From: Nelumbo lutea
Lineage: Eukaryota; Streptophyta; Magnoliopsida; Proteales; Nelumbonaceae
Assembly (NCBI GenBank): GCA_022828595.1
Contig: JAKGHH010000007.1
Coordinates: 39,680,356-39,744,355 of the forward strand
Direction: 5' to 3'
Length of the DNA stretch: 64,000 nt
Part shown: positions 51,401 through 57,400 of the stretch, piece after piece
Layout: each line of letters starts with the position of its first letter
Numbering within the stretch: the stretch's first letter is position 1
Made by a program: the position numbers and the translations under genes
The notes under the pieces: generated by a model
The model's database searches: none
What the model saw: only the letters and a program-made list of their open reading frames with translations
What the model was told of the DNA's origin: nothing

Positions 51401-54400
51401 TCTCTTAAAATTGCCTTTCTGATACTTAAAACCTTGCATAAACCCAGCCCAACCCACCTAACTTGCACCCCTAGATCTAACCCAATGAATCACCCCGATC
51501 ATAGCACATTTCATCACCAATTCCTTAATTCTTCTTTTTCTAGGAAGATTCTTGCATTTCTCCCTTCCCAGATTGTCCAAATCATTGCTGCCCTTGTGCA
51601 CCTCCAAGGGAAATACTTTCTCTGAGAGGATCAAGAACATACTTTCTCTGAGAAATAAAGATACCACATTCAGACCTAGTTACTTCAATAGTGAAAAAAT
51701 ATTTCAAGTCTCCCTAATCTTTTATGTCAAACTCCATGCTAAGAAATTTGTTTAATGAAACAACCACAGCTTCATTATTCCCAATTACAACTATGTCATC
51801 CTAGAACAAGACTGCTCATAACCGAAACCATAACAATGCACCTTTTAATCTATCAAACTAACTACTCAATGATTGTTTCAACCTATAATAGGCTTTCTTC
51901 AACCTATAGACTTTCTTCCCCAGCTCTTCTCTAATAACAACTTGGGGGCAATTCCATATGCACCTTTTCCTATAAATCACCATTGGGGCATGCATATTTT
52001 ACATCCATCTAAAACAGTGACCAAGAAAAGATGGAAGCAAGAGATAAAAGGACTCTAATAGAGCTCATATTGGCAATTGGTGCAATGATCTCAAGATAGT
52101 CAACACCATAAATTCAAGTATACCCCTTTGCAACCAATCTAGCCATGTACCTTTCTACAACCCCATCAGCATTATACTTCACTGTAATTACCCATCTGCA
52201 CCCCACAGTCTACTTCCTTCCATCTAATCCACCAACTCCCATATATCATTTTTAACAAGGGCATCCATTCCCACCTTCATTGAAATCTTTCCATTCAAGG
52301 AGGAAAGTGGTGGCAAAAATCTTGCATATGTTAATTGGGCTCATGTGCATCAAGATTTCAATGATATAAGAAGAGAATATTTAGAGAAGCTATGGATAGC
52401 CCTTGGTTTAGACGGTGTACTAGATTGAAAAATCTTTTTTAACAAAATTTCTCTTTTACTATCAAAAATTAAAACATATATACAGTAACTCCCTACATTT
52501 ACTAGCTTTACAAGAGGACAATAGGACCCTATTTGGCTATTTTATTTCAGATAGGTTAGGAGGTCCGCTAATGGTTTGGCAAATGGGTTAGCTAAACAAG
52601 GAGTAAATAGGCATCATTTGTTTTTGGGCTCAATTTTAATAGGTGGGTGGACTCAGTTGTAATGGGTGTTATTTCTAATAACTTCTTGTTGTACTCTCCT
52701 ATTATTATGTTTTAATAAAAATCGTTGAGTTGCTGATCAAAAAAAAAAAGACCCTATTTTGTTAATGCAAGAGCACAATACATAGATGTGCAAGTGGTAA
52801 ATCAAAAAATGGGATAAAACAAATAAAATGATAGCACCTCTTTAGATTGAATGCAACAATATATAAAAGAGAGAAAATGTTAATAAATGTCCAAATTACA
52901 GAGCAAAAAAATGAATAGTGAAAGGGCAAAGCCCCTAAAAATGACTAATCACAGAGGAAAAAAAGAGGGGGCAAAGCCCTTGATCGAAGTGATGCTTTGT
53001 TTTGATTAGACAAATATAGAAATAAATGATTAGAGAGAGGGAAAAAAAGAACAAACAAAGGGGCAAAGCTGCTTAACTTCCATCGAGAAAAATGATGCTT
53101 TGCTTTTATGTTTTTATAGGAAGGGATAATTTAAACGGAAATGAAAATCAAGTACAACTCTTGGTGAAGAGTTTTCACCACAAAGAAAAACATATACAGC
53201 CTATAACAATCAACCCCCAAAGCCATAAGCTCTAAGGAAAAAAGTTACAAAGATCCAAAAGCTACTAGTTGAAGTCCCACTGAAAGGAACACATTACTTT
53301 CCCATTGCTACAGTGGTTTACTCTAAAACCACATACGGCTCTCTAAATTGAAAATTGGATCCCTTTACATTGTTTTACCCTCAATTATAATTATTCATTT
53401 TTGGGTCAGTTTTCAGTCTATAAATAAATTCATTGTAACTGGAATTTAAGAGTTGATTAATGGGATGCAATGTTTGGTCTGCAAGTTACCTGCAAGTAAG
53501 AATGATCCTTTTCCTTATTCCTCTTTCTCTATCTTTTTCTTCTAAGGGTGCAATGTTTCTTCTCTTCCTCATCTCTATTAGATCTAAATTACTTCCTCTC
53601 ATAATTCAAATCCTCGATTCCACCTTTTTACCCACCAAGTTCCCTTTTCTCCCTCCCATTCTATGTCATAAAGGCAGTGCATTATTGCATTTACAAACAC
53701 AACTTTAGCTGTTAAACCATGAAGCAACTTGGAAATATCTAAAGGTGGGACTCTTATATACTGAATTCAAATCCTGCGATCAATTAGTTGAGTTGAGGTA
53801 AGACTGAGCAAAGAAAGCCCAAATGATCAAACTGCTCAACAAATTATGCAAAATGTAGAAGTACGGGTCCATTTGGTTCACAATCGTTATCAGAATCAGA
53901 ATGGTCTATTCCTTTCAGCTGTTTGGTTCAGTCTGGAATCAGAATCGAAACCAGAGTTGGGTGGAATGAATTCTCATTCCTAGGGGAAGGGGAGGGAAGG
54001 GCCATTCCCTCATATTGGGGAATGCCATTCCACCAGGAATGGGAATTGGATTCCGATTCTGCCCAACCAAACAGTTGGAATCGGAATGGTCCATTCCGAT
54101 TCCGATTCCCCTATTCCTACAAACTAATTGGACCCTAAGGTCTTTCTTGTGTTGAGTTCCCACATAATCTTCAGGTAGCCTTGATAAGCATTATCTTTGG
54201 AAATACTTCTAATGGTAGAAGGATGAGGAACCCTAGGGCCTAGTGTTAGACTGTGTATGCCCTTAGCTCCAATCAAAATGATGTACATTATGACATTTAA
54301 TGTAAATGAATAAAGTACATATTTGATTCATGTTATTATGGTGTGTTTCTGTGTAATACTCTTAAACTTGACACATATGAGACTCGTGTTAGTTTAGAAT

Positions 54401-57400
54401 CTTCATAGCCATTGGATAGATCTGGGGAGATTTATCTTGCCAATGCTGACACTGATGTGCCGCCAAGTTAGCTGGGGTGGCTTGTCTCAACTGCTAGGGT
54501 GAGACCTGAGGTACATGCAGTGTGGGTTTTCTTAAAACCCTGAACCGGACCAAAATTCCAGTATTGCCCTAGACCTTGGAGATAAATGTGCAAAACTGGA
54601 ATGTTACACATGACCCCTAAACTCGATTATGATACTATACTAGGTGTTGGATTGGGCTGTCTTTTATATGCCAATCAATGAGATCCTTAGAGGGGGTCAA
54701 AACCTAGGTATGTTGGGATAGCCCGAGAATCCATCTGAGTGGGTGATCATAATAATAGGATCATCCCCTTTGTCAAACAAAATGAATGATCGGGGATGCA
54801 TTCTCTCTTATGGAAACCTAAACTGACGGCAGTTGATTTCAACCGTTAAAATTTGTTTTTGCAAAATATATTTATATGGAGATATACATATATATATTAT
54901 GGTTTCAAAATGTTTGCAAAAGGTTTTAATTCACAGGATCCATGTGAGTAGAGAGTGCAGCACTGTACCTTGCAGCTAAGGGAGAGACCCTCTCTTGTCG
55001 GGCAGTGTTTGATCATTATGGGCTAAGAGGTTAAGTGTAAGACCATTGAGGGTAATACCTGATGGGCTAATCTTGCATCGGTCCACAGTCCTTAGACTTT
55101 TATAAGGTGGCTTGACCCAATGACCATTTAGTGTAAATGTTGGGCCTATTAAGAGCCCATGGTAATGGACTCAGGGGTTCACTGTTTCGTACAGTGAATT
55201 CGGTCAGGCCTTGTAACAGAGGTTAGACTGAACCCATGTGGTTGATGTGTAGAACAATGTTTGGGTCCCACGCCATACAAGGATAGCCAACTGGGCAGCA
55301 GTTAGAAGGTTAAGTGAGCACATAGACTTAATGGGCCTAAAGCCCAATTCAAACTGATTTAATAAAACTTATTAATTAGGGGCGGTTCTGGGAATTAGAT
55401 CAGCAGATAAGATAAGGAATTATCCCTATCCACTCAGAGAGACCAGATCCAAAATAAAGATTTTGATCAAGAAACTCCTAATTTGATTAGGAAGGCTAAT
55501 CTTTATCTGCAGATAAGATAAGGGATTATTCTTATCTCTTAAAGAGAGTCCAGGTCCAAATACAAGATTTGGATTAGGAAACTCCTAATGGGATTAGGAG
55601 ATGCTCTCTTTAAAGGCTATAAATAAAGGAGCAGGGAAAACTTCCAAGAGACAACAATCAATTCACAAATTACAAAGAGAGAAGAATCTACAGTTTGACT
55701 ACTCCTGTCTTATGCTCTTGCCGCCCCTGTCAGTTCGATCTCCACCTATAGGAGTGGTCAAGAAAGGTTCTTGATATTACCTTTTGGTAGAAAAGGTAAT
55801 CTGAAGTCGTGCTCACCAGCCCTCCATCACATTCTTGCTGAAGAATTTGGTTCTTACTGAAGAGTCATCCTGCTGATTCTGCTCCACCTCACACTGTGTC
55901 ATTTTCAGTGGGAGTAGTCTTTGGTTTTTCCTTGGGCGTGAACACCTTCGTTGGGAGTTACTGTTACTCCGTATCAGGTATATCCCTCTCCTACCTTTTG
56001 ATTTCAGATCTGGTCTAGTTTGGTTTCAAGATTGATCCTTAAAAATGCAGTTTTCTAAAATAGGGAATGTAATTCCCACATGGGAGAGAGAGATGAAGGG
56101 ATGGGATATCCATCACATGGACGTCCAAATCTTGCGGAATGGATAGGGCCAATTTCAAAATTTCTCCCATCTTTGCAGGGAATAGAATTCCCTATTTCAG
56201 AAAACATATTTTCAATGATCAATCTTGAATCAAGAACCAAATTAGATCTGAACCAAAAGAAGTAGGAGGGAGGATATACCTGATACAGAGAATCAATATC
56301 TCCCAATGGAGGTGTTCACGCCCAAGGAATGATCCAAAATCTGCTCCCACTGAAAATGACGCAGTGCAGGATGGAGCAAAATCAGCAATGTTCTTCCAAA
56401 AGAACTTGACCCTTCGCAAGAATCAACTGGATGACTTGTGAGTACAGCTCCAACCAATCTTTTCCCAAAAGATTGGAATCAAGATCAGATCTTGATTTCT
56501 CCCAAAAACTGGAGAACGAACTAAAGGCAATGGCGGCGACAAGAAGGAGGCGACAGGAGAGAATTCGCAGGGTGCAGAAATCTCTCTTTCTACGATTTTT
56601 CTTAGCTCTGAAAGAGAATCAGATTTGTGTCTTTCTTAGGCTGTCGCCCCCTGCTTTTGTTAACCTAAAAGATTAGCTCCTAATCCAATTAGGAGCTGCC
56701 TATCCAAATTATATTTGGATAAGATCTCTCTTTAGGTGATAGGGATAAACCCTTATCTTATCTGCAGATTAGATTAGCTTTCTCCTAATCTCATTAGGAG
56801 GTTTCTAGATCTGAATCACATTCAGATCTGGACTCTCTGAGTGGATAGGGTCAAGACCCTATCCTATCTGCTAATCTATCTCAGAATTCGCCCCATATAA
56901 TTGACTGATCAAATCAGCCCAGTTCAAAATGGGCTTGAGGCCCAATTAAGGATAAGAATTCAATTAGCCTTCCAAACAGTTGCCAAGTAGGGCTTCCTAG
57001 TAATGCCTGCGACCCAAACATTGAACTACACATCAGCCACATGGGTTCGACCCAGCCTTTATTACAAGGCCTGGCTGAATACACTGTTATGGATAGTGCA
57101 CCCCTTAAAACCCATCTCATGAGCTCTATGGGCCCAACACTTACCCTAAATGGCCCTTGGGCCAAGCCACCTTGTAACACCTAGGGACTGTGGGCAGATG
57201 CAATATTAGCCCATCAGGTATTATCCTCAATGGTCTTACACTTAACCTCTCAACCCATAATGACCATACACTGCCCAACAAGAGAGGAACAATGTTGCAC
57301 TCTTTGCTTATATAGATCCCGGGAATTAAAACCTATTTACAAACATTTTGAAACCATAATATATATACTTTTATATCTCATTTAAAATATATTTTACAAA

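Larger units (their letters stand above)
49089..51620 (-). mobile_element. LINE 3' fragment interrupted by an hAT-like element
   Basis: 49089-49753: the tail starts at a T run at 49099-49104, then RNase H remnants ([21 protein letters not shown] around 49570-49620) and [20 protein letters not shown]. The coding continues at 51474-51620 with [19 protein letters not shown]. The hAT-like element at 49754-51473 sits between VRS and LEIF. Confidence 0.85.
48940..52330 (-). mobile_element. Ty1/copia RT relic containing a LINE and two hAT-like elements
   Basis: 48940-49088 gives [24 protein letters not shown] RT text. The same element resumes at about 51625-52330 ([36 protein letters not shown] and further N-side blocks). 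A minus-strand LINE lies between. About 35 codons of RT are missing at the junction, so a deletion accompanied or followed the insertion. Confidence 0.75.
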
